Part shown: one piece after another, positions 27,463-35,497 of the stretch
How the letters are laid out: each line of letters starts with the position of its first letter
Numbering within the stretch: the stretch's first letter is position 1
Origin: Streptomyces galbus
Lineage (GTDB): Bacteria > Actinomycetota > Actinomycetes > Streptomycetales > Streptomycetaceae
NCBI RefSeq assembly: GCF_005280195.1
Contig: NZ_SZPR01000010.1
Coordinates: 152,912 to 216,911 of the forward strand
Reading direction: 5' to 3'
DNA: 64,000 nt
Made by a program: the position numbers and the translations under genes
Notes under the pieces: model-generated
Database searches by the model: none
Told to the model about the DNA's origin: nothing
The model's input: only the letters and a program-made list of their open reading frames with translations

Positions 27463-28026
27463 CTAGGGCAGCGCGGCGCGCTGGGCGACGACGGACAGGA
27501 CCCGCTCGCACCAGCGCAGGTTCTCCTCCTCGAACCCGATCCCGGCGAGCAGGGTGAGGTACGGGCCGACGCGGTCGGCCTCGCGCAGGTACTCCTCCTC
27601 CGTGCGGCCGGCCAGCAGCCTCTCCCGGACCCGCTGGTACCGGCCGAGCTTGCCGCGCGCCCAGCTCATGCGCTCCTCGACCAGCTCCCGGACGGTGGCC
27701 GGATCGACGCCGTCGCCCGCCTGGATCTTGATGAGCAGCTCGTCGCGGATCGCGGTCGGCCGGCGCGGCGGTGTGGCCGAGAAGGCCCGCAGGTCCGCGC
27801 GGCCGGCCTCGGTGAGCGTGAACATCCGCTTGTTGGGCCGCCGTTCCTGCTGCACCACGCGGGCCTGGATCAGCCCGTCCTCGGCCAGCCGCTCCAGCTC
27901 CCGGTAGAGCTGCTGCGGGGTGGAGGGCCAGAAGTTCGCCAGCGAGACGTCGAAGACCTTGGACAACTCGTAGCCCGAGGCCTCGCCCTCCAGGAGGGCG
28001 GCCAGGACGGCGTACTTGAGAGACAT
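27463..28026 (-). CDS. PadR family transcriptional regulator
   Basis: 187 residues, ATG at 28024-28026. Winged helix MSLKYAVLAALLEGEASGYELSKVFDVSLANFWPSTPQQLYRELERLAEDGL is textbook PadR; a C-terminal helical arm follows (about 95-185). It is divergent from the SnoaL-like gene with 80 bp between starts that contain an inverted repeat (28054-28087) and lies upstream of the methyltransferase. Likely regulator of both. Confidence 0.92.
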   Translation of the reverse strand: MSLKYAVLAALLEGEASGYELSKVFDVSLANFWPSTPQQLYRELERLAEDGLIQARVVQQERRPNKRMFTLTEAGRADLRAFSATPPRRPTAIRDELLIKIQAGDGVDPATVRELVEERMSWARGKLGRYQRVRERLLAGRTEEEYLREADRVGPYLTLLAGIGFEEENLRWCERVLSVVAQRAALP

Positions 28027-28053
28027 GTGGACACGGTAACAGCGGGTGATTAT

Positions 28054-28087
28054 TGTCAGGCACACCTATTCAAGAAGTTGACTGACA
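28054..28087. promoter_or_regulatory. Inverted repeat in the padR/SnoaL divergent promoter
   Basis: TGTCAG (28054-28059) and CTGACA (28082-28087) are perfect 6-bp arms, centre-to-centre 28 bp. It is a candidate PadR operator, although PadR sites are often closer spaced. Confidence 0.35.
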
Positions 28088-28106
28088 GAGAGTCGCAGGT
28101 GATCCG

Positions 28107-28505
28107 ATGCGCGCCTTCCGCGAGGCCGTCGAGGCACGGGACATGGACGCCGTGGAGGCGCTGCTGGCCGAGGACGTCGTCTTCACCAGCCCGGTGGCGT
28201 TCAAGCCGTACGAGGGCAAGGCACTGACCGCGGCCGTCCTGCGCGGGGTGCTGCGCGTCTTCGAGGACTTCCGCTACGAGCGCGAGCTGTCCGGCCCCGA
28301 CGGCCGCGACCACGCGCTGGTGTTCACCACCCGGGTGGACGGCCGCGAGCTGACCGGCTGCGACTTCCTCCACGTGGACGACGACGGGCTGATCGACCGG
28401 TTCATGGTGATGGTGCGTCCGCTGTCGGGCGCCCAGGCCCTCGCGGCCGCCATGGGCGCCCAGTTCGAGCGGATCGCGCGGGAGGCGTCGGGCGCGGCGG
28501 GGTGA
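28107..28505 (+). CDS. SnoaL-like / NTF2-fold protein
   Basis: 132 residues, ATG 28107 behind AGGTGA. The sequence MRAFREAVEARDMDAVEALLAEDVVFTSPVAFKPYEGK opens like many SnoaL-like proteins, followed by VFTTRVDGRELTGCDFLHVDDDGLIDRFMVMVRP. The cone-shaped NTF2 fold hosts isomerases, cyclases or hydrolases of small hydrophobic molecules. Divergent from padR, probably under its control. Confidence 0.88.
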   Translation: MRAFREAVEARDMDAVEALLAEDVVFTSPVAFKPYEGKALTAAVLRGVLRVFEDFRYERELSGPDGRDHALVFTTRVDGRELTGCDFLHVDDDGLIDRFMVMVRPLSGAQALAAAMGAQFERIAREASGAAG

Positions 28506-28546
28506 ACGCGCTTACGTAGTCCTCGGGGCGCACTAGCCTGCCGCCC

Positions 28547-29083
28547 ATGAAGGTGGGCAGTGCCGACACCCGGCTGATCGTCCTGCGGGGGAACTCCGCG
28601 TCCGGCAAGTCGTCCGTGGCGGCCGCCCTCCGCGACCGCTTCGGCCGGGGCCTCGCGCTCGTCGGGCAGGACCACCTGCGCCGGACCGTGCTGCGCGAAC
28701 GGGACCGGCCGGGCGGGGCGAACATCGGGCTCCTCGACACCGTCGCGCGCTACGCCCTCGACGCCGGCTACCACGTCGTCGTCGAGGGCGTCCTCGACGC
28801 CTCCCGCTACGGCGCGATGCTCGGACGCCTGTGCGCCGACCACCGGGGGCCCACGCACTGCTACTACCTGGACGTGCCGTTCGAGGAGACCCTCCTGCGG
28901 CACGCCACCAAGCCGGACATGCCGGGTGTCGGCGAGGAGCAGCTCCGGGAGTGGTACCGGCCGCTGGACCTGCTGCCGGGCGGCCGGGAGACCGTGATCG
29001 GGGCCGGCAGCGCGCTGGCCGACACGGTGGAGCTGATCCTGCGGGAGACGGGCCTGGCGGGGCTGCCGGCGCGGGAGCACTGA
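28547..29083 (+). CDS. Small P-loop kinase (zeta-toxin/gluconate-kinase-like AAA)
   Basis: 178 residues, ATG 28547. Walker A GNSASGKSS (15-23) at the N-terminus, then VGQDHLRRTVLRE, YHVVVEGVLDASRY and a lid-like region CYYLDVPFEETLLRHATKP. This is the AAA_33/zeta-like kinase group that phosphorylates small molecules, sometimes antibiotics or nucleotide sugars. There is no epsilon-type antitoxin next to it, so I do not call it a toxin. It lies 41 nt after the SnoaL-like gene and may be co-transcribed. Confidence 0.88.
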   Translation: MKVGSADTRLIVLRGNSASGKSSVAAALRDRFGRGLALVGQDHLRRTVLRERDRPGGANIGLLDTVARYALDAGYHVVVEGVLDASRYGAMLGRLCADHRGPTHCYYLDVPFEETLLRHATKPDMPGVGEEQLREWYRPLDLLPGGRETVIGAGSALADTVELILRETGLAGLPAREH

Positions 29084-29469
29084 GCGGGACACGCGACACC
29101 GGCCGCCCCGGCCGTCCGGACGGTCCCGGAATACGGCGGCTCCCCGCCGTGTTCCGCCCACAGCACGGTCAGCGAGTGCTACGCTGCCGTCAGCACCTGT
29201 GCACGCCCCGTCGTGGGCGTCGGTGCGGATCTTCTCCCCGTCGCACTTCTCCTCTGCGCGACGCTCTTGGTTTTCCGTCCGCATCCCGGGCTCACGCCCG
29301 TCGCGCACCCGGGTGCCGTTCCCGCCGCCCGGAGGCCCTTCCGTCACGCCAGGCAGTCGCCCTCTTCGCGCACGCCGGCCGGCCTCCGCCCTCCGCGGCT
29401 CCTCCCCTTTCCGCGCAACTCCCTCAGCGCAGCTTCCCCCGTCCGTCGTCCTCGAAAGGACCGACCACC
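29084..29469 (+). other. C-rich, G-poor leader of the rho paralogue
   Basis: 386 bp without a supported gene. On the coding strand 29221-29460 I count 113 C against 61 G in 240 nt; 29401-29450 has 27 C and 8 G. Unstructured C-rich, G-poor RNA is what Rho binds (rut sites). Placed directly in front of a rho gene, it suggests autoregulation by premature termination, as for the E. coli rho leader. Confidence 0.55.
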
Positions 29470-30612
29470 ATGACCACCACACTCGAACGTCCCCCCGTCC
29501 AGCAGCGGCCCCCGGCCCGGACCGTCACCGGCGTCCTCGACGTCGACGGCGACGGCAAGGGGCACCTGCGCGGCCCGGACTGCCTGCCCTCCCCCGCCGA
29601 CCCCACGGTGCCCGCCGCCCTGATCCGCCGTCACGGGCTGCGCAAGGGCGACCTGGTGGAGGGCGTGCGCGGCGACCAGCGCGCGCTGACCGACGTCACC
29701 CGCGTCGACGGCCGTACCCCGCAGGCGCTGCGCGACCGCCGTCACTTCCGTGACCTGACGCCCCTGCACCCGAGCGAGCGGCTGCGGCTGGAACACCCGG
29801 CCGCCGGGCTCGCCGGGCGCGTCACCGATCTGCTCGCGCCCGTCGGCAAGGGCCAGCGCGGACTGCTCGTGGCCCCGCCCAAGACCGGCAAGACCGTGCT
29901 GATCCAGCAGCTCGCCGCCGCCGTCGCCGGGAACCACCCCGAGTGCCGGCTGATGGTCGTGCTGCTCGACGAACGGCCCGAGGAGGTCACCGACATGCGC
30001 CGCTCGGTGCGCGGCGAGGTGTACGCCTCGACCTTCGACCGGTCCGCGCGGCAGCACATCGCGCTCGCCGACCTCGTGATCGAGCGGGCCAAGCGGCTGG
30101 TGGAGGCCGGGGAGGACGTCGTGATCCTCCTGGACTCCCTGACCCGGCTGTGCCGGGCCCACAACAACGCGGCCGCCTCCGGGGGCCGGACGCTCAGCGG
30201 CGGCGTCGACGCGGGCGCGCTGCTCGGGCCGAAGCGGTTCTTCGGGGCCGCGCGCGCCGCCGAGGAGGGCGGCTCGCTCACCGTCCTCGCCACGGCGCTC
30301 GTGGAGACCGGCTCACGCGCCGACGACTTCTTCTTCGAGGAGCTCAAGGGCACCGGCAACATGGAGCTGCGCCTGGACCGCGAACCGGCCTCCCGGCGCG
30401 TCTTCCCGGCCGTCGACATCGACGCCTCCGGCACCCGTCGCGAGGAACTCCTCCTGTCCCCCGCCGAGTTGACCGCGGTGCGGGGCCTGCGACGGGCGCT
30501 GCGCACCCGTGACGGCCACGCCCACCTGGAGACCCTGCTGGAGCGGATGCGCCAGAGCCCGGACAACGCGACGTTCCTGCGACGCATCCAGCCGACCCTG
30601 CCGGCGGCATAG
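29470..30612 (+). CDS. rho: Short transcription termination factor Rho paralogue
   Basis: 380 residues, ATG 29470 with AAAGGA 9 nt upstream. An OB-fold-like RNA-binding part (about 18-85, GVLDVDGDGKGHLRGPDCLPSP) precedes the RecA-type ATPase: LTPLHPSERLRLE, P-loop APPKTGKT (135-142), LLDERPEEVTDMRRSV, Walker B VVILLDSLTRLCRA, Q-loop region LSGGVDAGAL and ETGSRADDFFFEELKGTGNMEL. It lacks the long basic N-terminal insertion of the main actinobacterial Rho (about 600-700 residues), so it is a second, compact Rho. Hexameric helicase that releases RNA polymerase; a specialised role is inferred. Confidence 0.9.
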   Translation: MTTTLERPPVQQRPPARTVTGVLDVDGDGKGHLRGPDCLPSPADPTVPAALIRRHGLRKGDLVEGVRGDQRALTDVTRVDGRTPQALRDRRHFRDLTPLHPSERLRLEHPAAGLAGRVTDLLAPVGKGQRGLLVAPPKTGKTVLIQQLAAAVAGNHPECRLMVVLLDERPEEVTDMRRSVRGEVYASTFDRSARQHIALADLVIERAKRLVEAGEDVVILLDSLTRLCRAHNNAAASGGRTLSGGVDAGALLGPKRFFGAARAAEEGGSLTVLATALVETGSRADDFFFEELKGTGNMELRLDREPASRRVFPAVDIDASGTRREELLLSPAELTAVRGLRRALRTRDGHAHLETLLERMRQSPDNATFLRRIQPTLPAA

Positions 30613-30702
30613 CGTCCCCGCCCGGCCCGTGGTGCGTGCGGCATCCGGGTGCTCGCCGGGCGCGTACGGCACGGGGAGCGCCGGGATGAGGGCGCCGGTT
30701 TC

Positions 30703-30708
30703 TACGTT
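30703..30708 (+). promoter_or_regulatory. -10 element of a probably leaderless DD-carboxypeptidase transcript
   Basis: TACGTT ends 6 nt before the ATG at 30715, with no ribosome site in between or shortly upstream. The geometry is the same as for the marR gene at 10086. Confidence 0.4.
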
Positions 30709-30714
30709 GCTCAT

Positions 30715-31911
30715 ATGAAGATCGGATTCTCTTCTCGGTCGTTCGTGTCCCGGACCACCGTGTCGGCCTGCGCGCTCTGCACGGCCGGGGTCCTCGCCCT
30801 CGGCCCGGCCGCGGTCGCCACCCCCCGCGCGGCGGACCCCGGCGGACCCGGGGCGGCGCCCGCGCCGGGACTGCTCCACATGCCCGGCGTGCAGGTCCGG
30901 CCCCGGCCGGGCGCGCCCGCGGTCCCGGCGCTGTCCGCGCTGTCGTGGCTGGTGGCCGACGCCGACAGCGGTGACGTGCTCGCCGCCTCCGACGCGCACC
31001 GCCCGCTGCCGCCCGCCAGCACCCTCAAGACGCTCTTCGCGCTCACCGTGCTGCCGTCGCTGCCCGCCGGGATCCGGCACCGGGTCAGCGAGCAGGAGCT
31101 GGCCGGGATCGGCGCGGGCAGCAGCCTGGTCGGGGTCGCGCCGGGACGCACGTACGAGGTCGCCGACCTGTGGCGCGGGGTGTTCCTCAACTCCGGCAAC
31201 GACGCCGTGCACGTGCTCGCCGCGCTCAGCGGCGGCTGGCAGGCGGCGGCCGAGCGGATGCAGGCCACAGCACGGGAACTCGGCGCGCTCGACACCCACG
31301 TGCTGTCGCCCGACGGGTACGACACGCCCGGACAGGTCTCGTCGGCGTACGACCTGGCGGTGTTCGGGCGCGCCGGGCTGCGCAACGCGGACTTCGCCCG
31401 GTACTGCGCGACCGCGCAGGCGCAGTTCCCCGGCGCCGGCGGGGGCTCGTACGCGATCGCCAACACCAACCGGCTGCTGACCGGGAACGGGGTCGCGCCC
31501 TACCCGGGCCTGATCGGCATCAAGAACGGCTACACCAGCCAGGCCGGGAACACCCTGGTGGCCGCCGCCCGCCGGGACGGGCGCACGCTGGTGGTGACGG
31601 TGATGAACCCCCGGTCGGGCGGCGGCCTCGCGGTCTACGAGGAGGCGCGGGCGCTGCTGGACTGGGGGTTCGCCGCCGCCGGGCGCGTCGATCCGGTGGG
31701 GTCGCTGGACGCCTCCCGCCCCGCCCCGCCCAGACCGGGGCCCGGGCCCGCCGCGGTGCCGGCGACCCCGGTCGTCGCCCCCGCCGCGGCGGAGGAGGAC
31801 GGCCGTCCGGGGTGGCCGGACGCGGTGGCCGTCGTGGGGGCCGCCTGTCTGGGGGCCGCCGCCGTCGCGCTGGGGCTGCGGTGGCGGCTGCGCCGCTCCG
31901 CCGGCACCTGA
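30715..31911 (+). CDS. D-alanyl-D-alanine carboxypeptidase (S11 family)
   Basis: 398 residues, ATG 30715. Signal peptide about 1-40. The catalytic domain (about 75-330) has S102-xx-K105 (PASTLK), the SGN triad in FLNSGNDAVH and KNG (GIKNGYTSQAGN) in place of KTG, a variant common in actinobacterial members. A Pro/Ala-rich linker and a C-terminal membrane helix (about 370-390) anchor it outside the cell. It trims the terminal D-Ala of peptidoglycan stem peptides. Its last 277 bp are antisense to the 3' end of the convergent mannosyltransferase gene. Confidence 0.92.
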   Translation: MKIGFSSRSFVSRTTVSACALCTAGVLALGPAAVATPRAADPGGPGAAPAPGLLHMPGVQVRPRPGAPAVPALSALSWLVADADSGDVLAASDAHRPLPPASTLKTLFALTVLPSLPAGIRHRVSEQELAGIGAGSSLVGVAPGRTYEVADLWRGVFLNSGNDAVHVLAALSGGWQAAAERMQATARELGALDTHVLSPDGYDTPGQVSSAYDLAVFGRAGLRNADFARYCATAQAQFPGAGGGSYAIANTNRLLTGNGVAPYPGLIGIKNGYTSQAGNTLVAAARRDGRTLVVTVMNPRSGGGLAVYEEARALLDWGFAAAGRVDPVGSLDASRPAPPRPGPGPAAVPATPVVAPAAAEEDGRPGWPDAVAVVGAACLGAAAVALGLRWRLRRSAGT

Positions 31912-33008
31912 TCGACCGGCAGGAGGAGCAGCAGTCCGAGGGTGATCCAGGTGTAGGTGTTGGCGCCGATAAAGCCGTCGACGCCGGAGGCGTCCTCGCC
32001 CCACAGCCACACCACGCTGGTGCACATCACGGCGTACAGGGCGCCCGCCACGCGCGGGTGCCCGGCGCGGAGCAGGACGGCGAAGGACGGCAGCAGCCAC
32101 ACCAGGTGGTGCACCCAGGTGACGGGGCTGACCAGACAGGCCGCCAGGCCGGTCAGCGCGAACGCCGCCGGCCAGTCGCCCGCGGCCGCCGCCCGGCGCG
32201 AGCGGCGGGCCCACACGACCAGCACGGCCAGCGCGCACACCACCCACACGGTGTGGCCCGCCACGCCGAGACGGGCCAGGACGCCCTGGAGCGACTGGTT
32301 GGAGACGTAGTCCGGGCGCCCCACCCGGCCGGTGTCCCACAGCGCCTCGGTCCAGTAGGAGCGCGAGGCGGCCGGGGCGAGCAGCGCGGCGGACGCGGTG
32401 GCCGCGGCGGCGACCGCGGTGGCCAGGGCGGCCGCGCGCGGGCGGCGGGCGAGGAGCAGCAGCCCGATGAACAGGGCCGGGGTCAGCTTGACCGCCGCGG
32501 CGAGGCCGATGCCGACGCCCGCCCACCGGGTGCGGCCGGTCGTCAGCAGCCAGGCGTCGGTCAGCACCAGGGCCAGCAGCAGGACGTTCACCTGCCCGAA
32601 GCTCACGGTGTCGCGCAACGGCTCGTACAGGGCGAGGGCGCAGGCGGCCAGGGCGGCCCCGTACCAGCCGTGCCGACGCCAGGACGGCCCGGCCAGCACC
32701 CGCAGCACCCACACGAGGGCCGCCGCGTCGAGCAGCAGGCACAGGACGACGGCGGCCCCCAGGCCGAGCAGGGCCATGGGCAGCATGACGAGCGCCGCGA
32801 ACGGCGGATAGGTGAAGCCGTACGGGGTGCCCGGGACCCGGTAGTCGTAGAGGCGGCCGCCGTGGACCCAGGCGTCGACGGCGCCGTCGTAGACGCGCAG
32901 GTCGAACCAGTCGCGCAGCAGCGGCACGGTCGCCGTGAAGGCGGTGACGGCGGCGGCGAGGACGGCGACCAGCACGAGCCGGCCGCGCACGGTGCGGGGC
33001 GCTCTCAT
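31635..33008 (-). CDS. Polyprenol-phosphate-mannose-dependent mannosyltransferase (GT87/DUF2029)
   Basis: 457 residues, ATG at 33006-33008 overlapping the mptB stop as ATGA. About ten membrane helices. The loop after helix 1 has DLRVYDGAVDAWVHGGRLYDY and YGFTYPPFAALVMLP, the typical GT-C donor-site pattern with acidic residues; SVSFGQVNVLLL-like and VKLTPALFIGLLLL segments follow. The family adds mannose from polyprenyl-phosphate-mannose to lipoglycans or glycoproteins. The last 90 or so residues (after LLPVDQVPAERR) are low-complexity and encoded antisense to the carboxypeptidase, and could be a recent read-through extension. Confidence 0.85.
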   Translation of the reverse strand: MRAPRTVRGRLVLVAVLAAAVTAFTATVPLLRDWFDLRVYDGAVDAWVHGGRLYDYRVPGTPYGFTYPPFAALVMLPMALLGLGAAVVLCLLLDAAALVWVLRVLAGPSWRRHGWYGAALAACALALYEPLRDTVSFGQVNVLLLALVLTDAWLLTTGRTRWAGVGIGLAAAVKLTPALFIGLLLLARRPRAAALATAVAAAATASAALLAPAASRSYWTEALWDTGRVGRPDYVSNQSLQGVLARLGVAGHTVWVVCALAVLVVWARRSRRAAAAGDWPAAFALTGLAACLVSPVTWVHHLVWLLPSFAVLLRAGHPRVAGALYAVMCTSVVWLWGEDASGVDGFIGANTYTWITLGLLLLLPVDQVPAERRSRHRSPSATAAAPRQAAPTTATASGHPGRPSSSAAAGATTGVAGTAAGPGPGLGGAGREASSDPTGSTRPAAANPQSSSARASS

Positions 33009-34408
33009 GCCGGCCGCGCCGCCACCGCGGGCCCCGCGGCCGGCCGGGCCTGCCACAGCACCACCACGGCGAGCGCCCCGCCCGAGACGGCCAGGACCAG
33101 TTGGTCGGCGCCGGCCGGACCGCCGTCGGGCAGCACGGCCAGGGCCAGGACGCCGGCCACGGCCGCCGTGCGGTGGCGGACGGAGGTGCTGGGCGCGGCG
33201 GCGGCGACGAGGAACAGCCCCCACAGGGCGTACCAGGGGCGGATCGCCGGGCCGAACGCGGCGACCGCGGCCAGGCTCAGGCCGAGCGCGTACACCGGGC
33301 GCGGACGCAGCCGCCACCAGATGACGGCCAGCAGACCGGCGGTGACGACGAGGCCGAGGGCGTGCCAGGCGGGCACGGCCAGCGGGGCGAGGTCGCTGCC
33401 GAGGTGTTCCAGCAGGGCCCGGGTGGCGCGACCGAGGAGGCCGGTGAGGGCCCAGTTCTGCGCGGACACGGGGGTGCCGAGCGCGCCGATCCAGCCGTAG
33501 CCCGTGCCCGCGACCGCCGTCGCCGCGACCGTGGTGGCGGCGGCCGCCCCGACGGTCGTCAGCACGGCCGGGACCGGACGGTGGCCGGTCCGCAGCTGCA
33601 CGACGAGGACCGCGGCGAGACCGAGGACCGCGGGCGCCTTGACCAGGGCGGCGAGCGTGACGAGGACGGTGCCGAGGGCCGGGCGGCGGCCGAGCGCGGC
33701 CACCAGGCCGACGCCGAGCAGGCCCAGCATCAGGGCGTCGTTGTGGGCGCCTGCCACCAGGTGCAGCAGGACCAGGGGGTTCAGGACGCCCAGCCACAGC
33801 GCGGCGGACGGGTCCGCGCCGCACTGCCGCGCCAGGCGGGGCAGCGCCGCGGCCATCAGGGCCACCCCGAGCAGGGCGACGAGGCGCATGCCGAGCAGTC
33901 CGGCGGGGAGCTCGCCCCCGGTGAGGCCCGACAGGGCGGCCGCGAGCGCGAGGAACACCGGGCCGTAGGGGGCGCCGGTGTGCTGCCACAGCGGGGCGAC
34001 CTCGTCCGCGAGGGGCCCGCCGAGCCGGGCGGGACCGTGGGCGTACACGTCCAGGTGGGCGTCGACCATGGCGCCCTGCGCCAGGTAGCTGTAGACGTCG
34101 CGGCTGAACAGCGGCGGCGCGAGGAGAAGCGGCGCCGCCCAGACCGCGAGGACCAGCGTCAGCGCCCGGGGGGACGGCCGGTCGGCACCGCCCACCAGAC
34201 GGCCGAGCAGCGCCCAGGCCGCGGTCAGCAGGACCAGGCCGCAGTAGACGCCGACCAGGCCGAGGGCGGCCCGGGGCGAGGAGGGGGCCAGGAGCTCGCG
34301 GGCGGGCAGGGCACCGGCCGTCTCGCCGCCCAGTGCGAGACACGCGGTGCCGCCCAGGCCGAGGACCTGGCAGCGGCGGAGAGCGACGGGACGCATCATG
34401 GCCGGCAC
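33005..34408 (-). CDS. mptB: Alpha-(1->6)-mannosyltransferase, MptB-like
   Basis: 467 residues, GTG at 34406-34408; ATG three codons in is an alternative. A multi-spanning GT-C enzyme with PLFSRDVYSYLAQGAMVDAHLDVYAHGP (donor-site Asp loop), LWQHTGAPYGPVFLALAA, and LNPLVLLHLVAGAHNDALMLGLLG, all typical of MptA/MptB. It uses decaprenyl-phosphate-mannose to extend the mannan core of lipoglycans in actinobacteria; in Streptomyces the product is less defined. ATGA overlap with the GT87 gene shows a two-gene operon. Confidence 0.85.
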   Translation of the reverse strand: MPAMMRPVALRRCQVLGLGGTACLALGGETAGALPARELLAPSSPRAALGLVGVYCGLVLLTAAWALLGRLVGGADRPSPRALTLVLAVWAAPLLLAPPLFSRDVYSYLAQGAMVDAHLDVYAHGPARLGGPLADEVAPLWQHTGAPYGPVFLALAAALSGLTGGELPAGLLGMRLVALLGVALMAAALPRLARQCGADPSAALWLGVLNPLVLLHLVAGAHNDALMLGLLGVGLVAALGRRPALGTVLVTLAALVKAPAVLGLAAVLVVQLRTGHRPVPAVLTTVGAAAATTVAATAVAGTGYGWIGALGTPVSAQNWALTGLLGRATRALLEHLGSDLAPLAVPAWHALGLVVTAGLLAVIWWRLRPRPVYALGLSLAAVAAFGPAIRPWYALWGLFLVAAAAPSTSVRHRTAAVAGVLALAVLPDGGPAGADQLVLAVSGGALAVVVLWQARPAAGPAVAARPA

Positions 34409-34487
34409 GCGGCCAGTGTGACGAGGGCGGGTGGCCGGAGAGCGACGTCTCCCCAGCGGTCCGACGGCCGGTGCGTGACCGCGGCGT

Positions 34488-34502
34488 GCCCGCCCGGCGG
34501 GC
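34488..34502 (-). terminator. Possible terminator after glsA
   Basis: GCCCGCC/GGCGGGC inverted repeat with a tight loop, 8 nt past the glsA stop and before the mptB start. Confidence 0.35.
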
Positions 34503-34510
34503 CGGGCGGC

Positions 34511-35449
34511 TCAGAACACGCTCAGGCCGGTGAGCGTGGTGAAGCGGTCCAGGGCCGCGACGCCGGCGACCGAGTTGCCGCGCTCGTCCAGGCCCGGGCT
34601 CCACACGCACAGGGTGCAGCGGCCGGGTACGACGGCGATGACGCCGCCGCCGACGCCGCTCTTGCCGGGCAGCCCGACGCGGTAGGCGAAGTCGCCGGCC
34701 GCGTCGTAGGTACCGCAGGTCAGCATGATCGCGTTGACCTGCTTGGCCTGGCTGCGGCTCAGGAGCCGGGAGCCGTCGGAGCGGATGCCGTGCCGGGCCA
34801 GGAACGTGGTCGCCAGCGCGAGGTCGGCGCAGGAGGCCGCGACGGAGCACTGGCGGAAGTACTGGTCGAGCAGCACCGGCACGGGGGTGGTGATGTTGCC
34901 GTAGGAGGCCATGAAATGGGCGAGGGCGGCGTTGCGGGCGCCGTGCGCCGACTCGGAGGCGGCCACCTCCTGGTCGAAGCCGAGCGCGGGGTTGCCGCTC
35001 TCGGAGCGCAGGAACGCCAGCAGTTCGCCGGCCGCGTCGCCGGTACGGCTGTGCAGGCGGTCGGTGACGACCAGGGCGCCCGCGTTGATGAACGGGTTGC
35101 GCGGGATGCCGTTCTCGTACTCCAGCTGCACCAGAGAGTTGAACGGGTTGCCGGAGGGCTCGCGGCCCACGTGCTCCCACAGGGAGTCGCCCTCGCGGGC
35201 CAGGTCCAGGGCCAGCGTGAAGACCTTGGTGATGGACTGCGCCGAGAACGGCTGCCGCCAGTCGCCCACGCCGTACACCGTGCCGTCGAGTTCCGCGACG
35301 GCCATGCCGAAGCGGCGCGGGTCGCAGGCGGCGAGCGCCGGGATGTAGTCGGCGGGGCGGCCGCGGCCGGGGGTGCGCTCGATCTCCTCGGCGATGCGCT
35401 CCAGGACCGGCTGGAAGGCGAGGGACGACGTCGTGGTCATGATCGCCAT
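34511..35449 (-). CDS. glsA: Glutaminase
   Basis: 312 residues, ATG at 35447-35449 with GGAGG 5 nt upstream. Serine beta-lactamase-like fold of the glutaminase family: FSAQSITKVF (the S-xx-K nucleophile motif), SGNPFNSLVQLEYENGIPRNPFINAGAL, GNPALGFDQEVAASE and the C-terminal VGLPGKSGVGGG. Hydrolyses L-glutamine to glutamate and ammonia in the cytosol. It lies 48 bp after aspA and downstream of asparaginase on the same strand, an ammonia-releasing amino-acid catabolic set. Confidence 0.95.
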   Translation of the reverse strand: MAIMTTTSSLAFQPVLERIAEEIERTPGRGRPADYIPALAACDPRRFGMAVAELDGTVYGVGDWRQPFSAQSITKVFTLALDLAREGDSLWEHVGREPSGNPFNSLVQLEYENGIPRNPFINAGALVVTDRLHSRTGDAAGELLAFLRSESGNPALGFDQEVAASESAHGARNAALAHFMASYGNITTPVPVLLDQYFRQCSVAASCADLALATTFLARHGIRSDGSRLLSRSQAKQVNAIMLTCGTYDAAGDFAYRVGLPGKSGVGGGVIAVVPGRCTLCVWSPGLDERGNSVAGVAALDRFTTLTGLSVF

Positions 35450-35497
35450 TGTGCCTCCGGGCCGGTCCCGGCGCGCGGGTGCGGCGGGGGCGACGGG

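Noticed and set aside
28547..29083. Zeta-toxin of a toxin-antitoxin pair
   Set aside because: Only the P-loop kinase fold is seen; no epsilon-like antitoxin gene is adjacent and the neighbour is a SnoaL-like protein.
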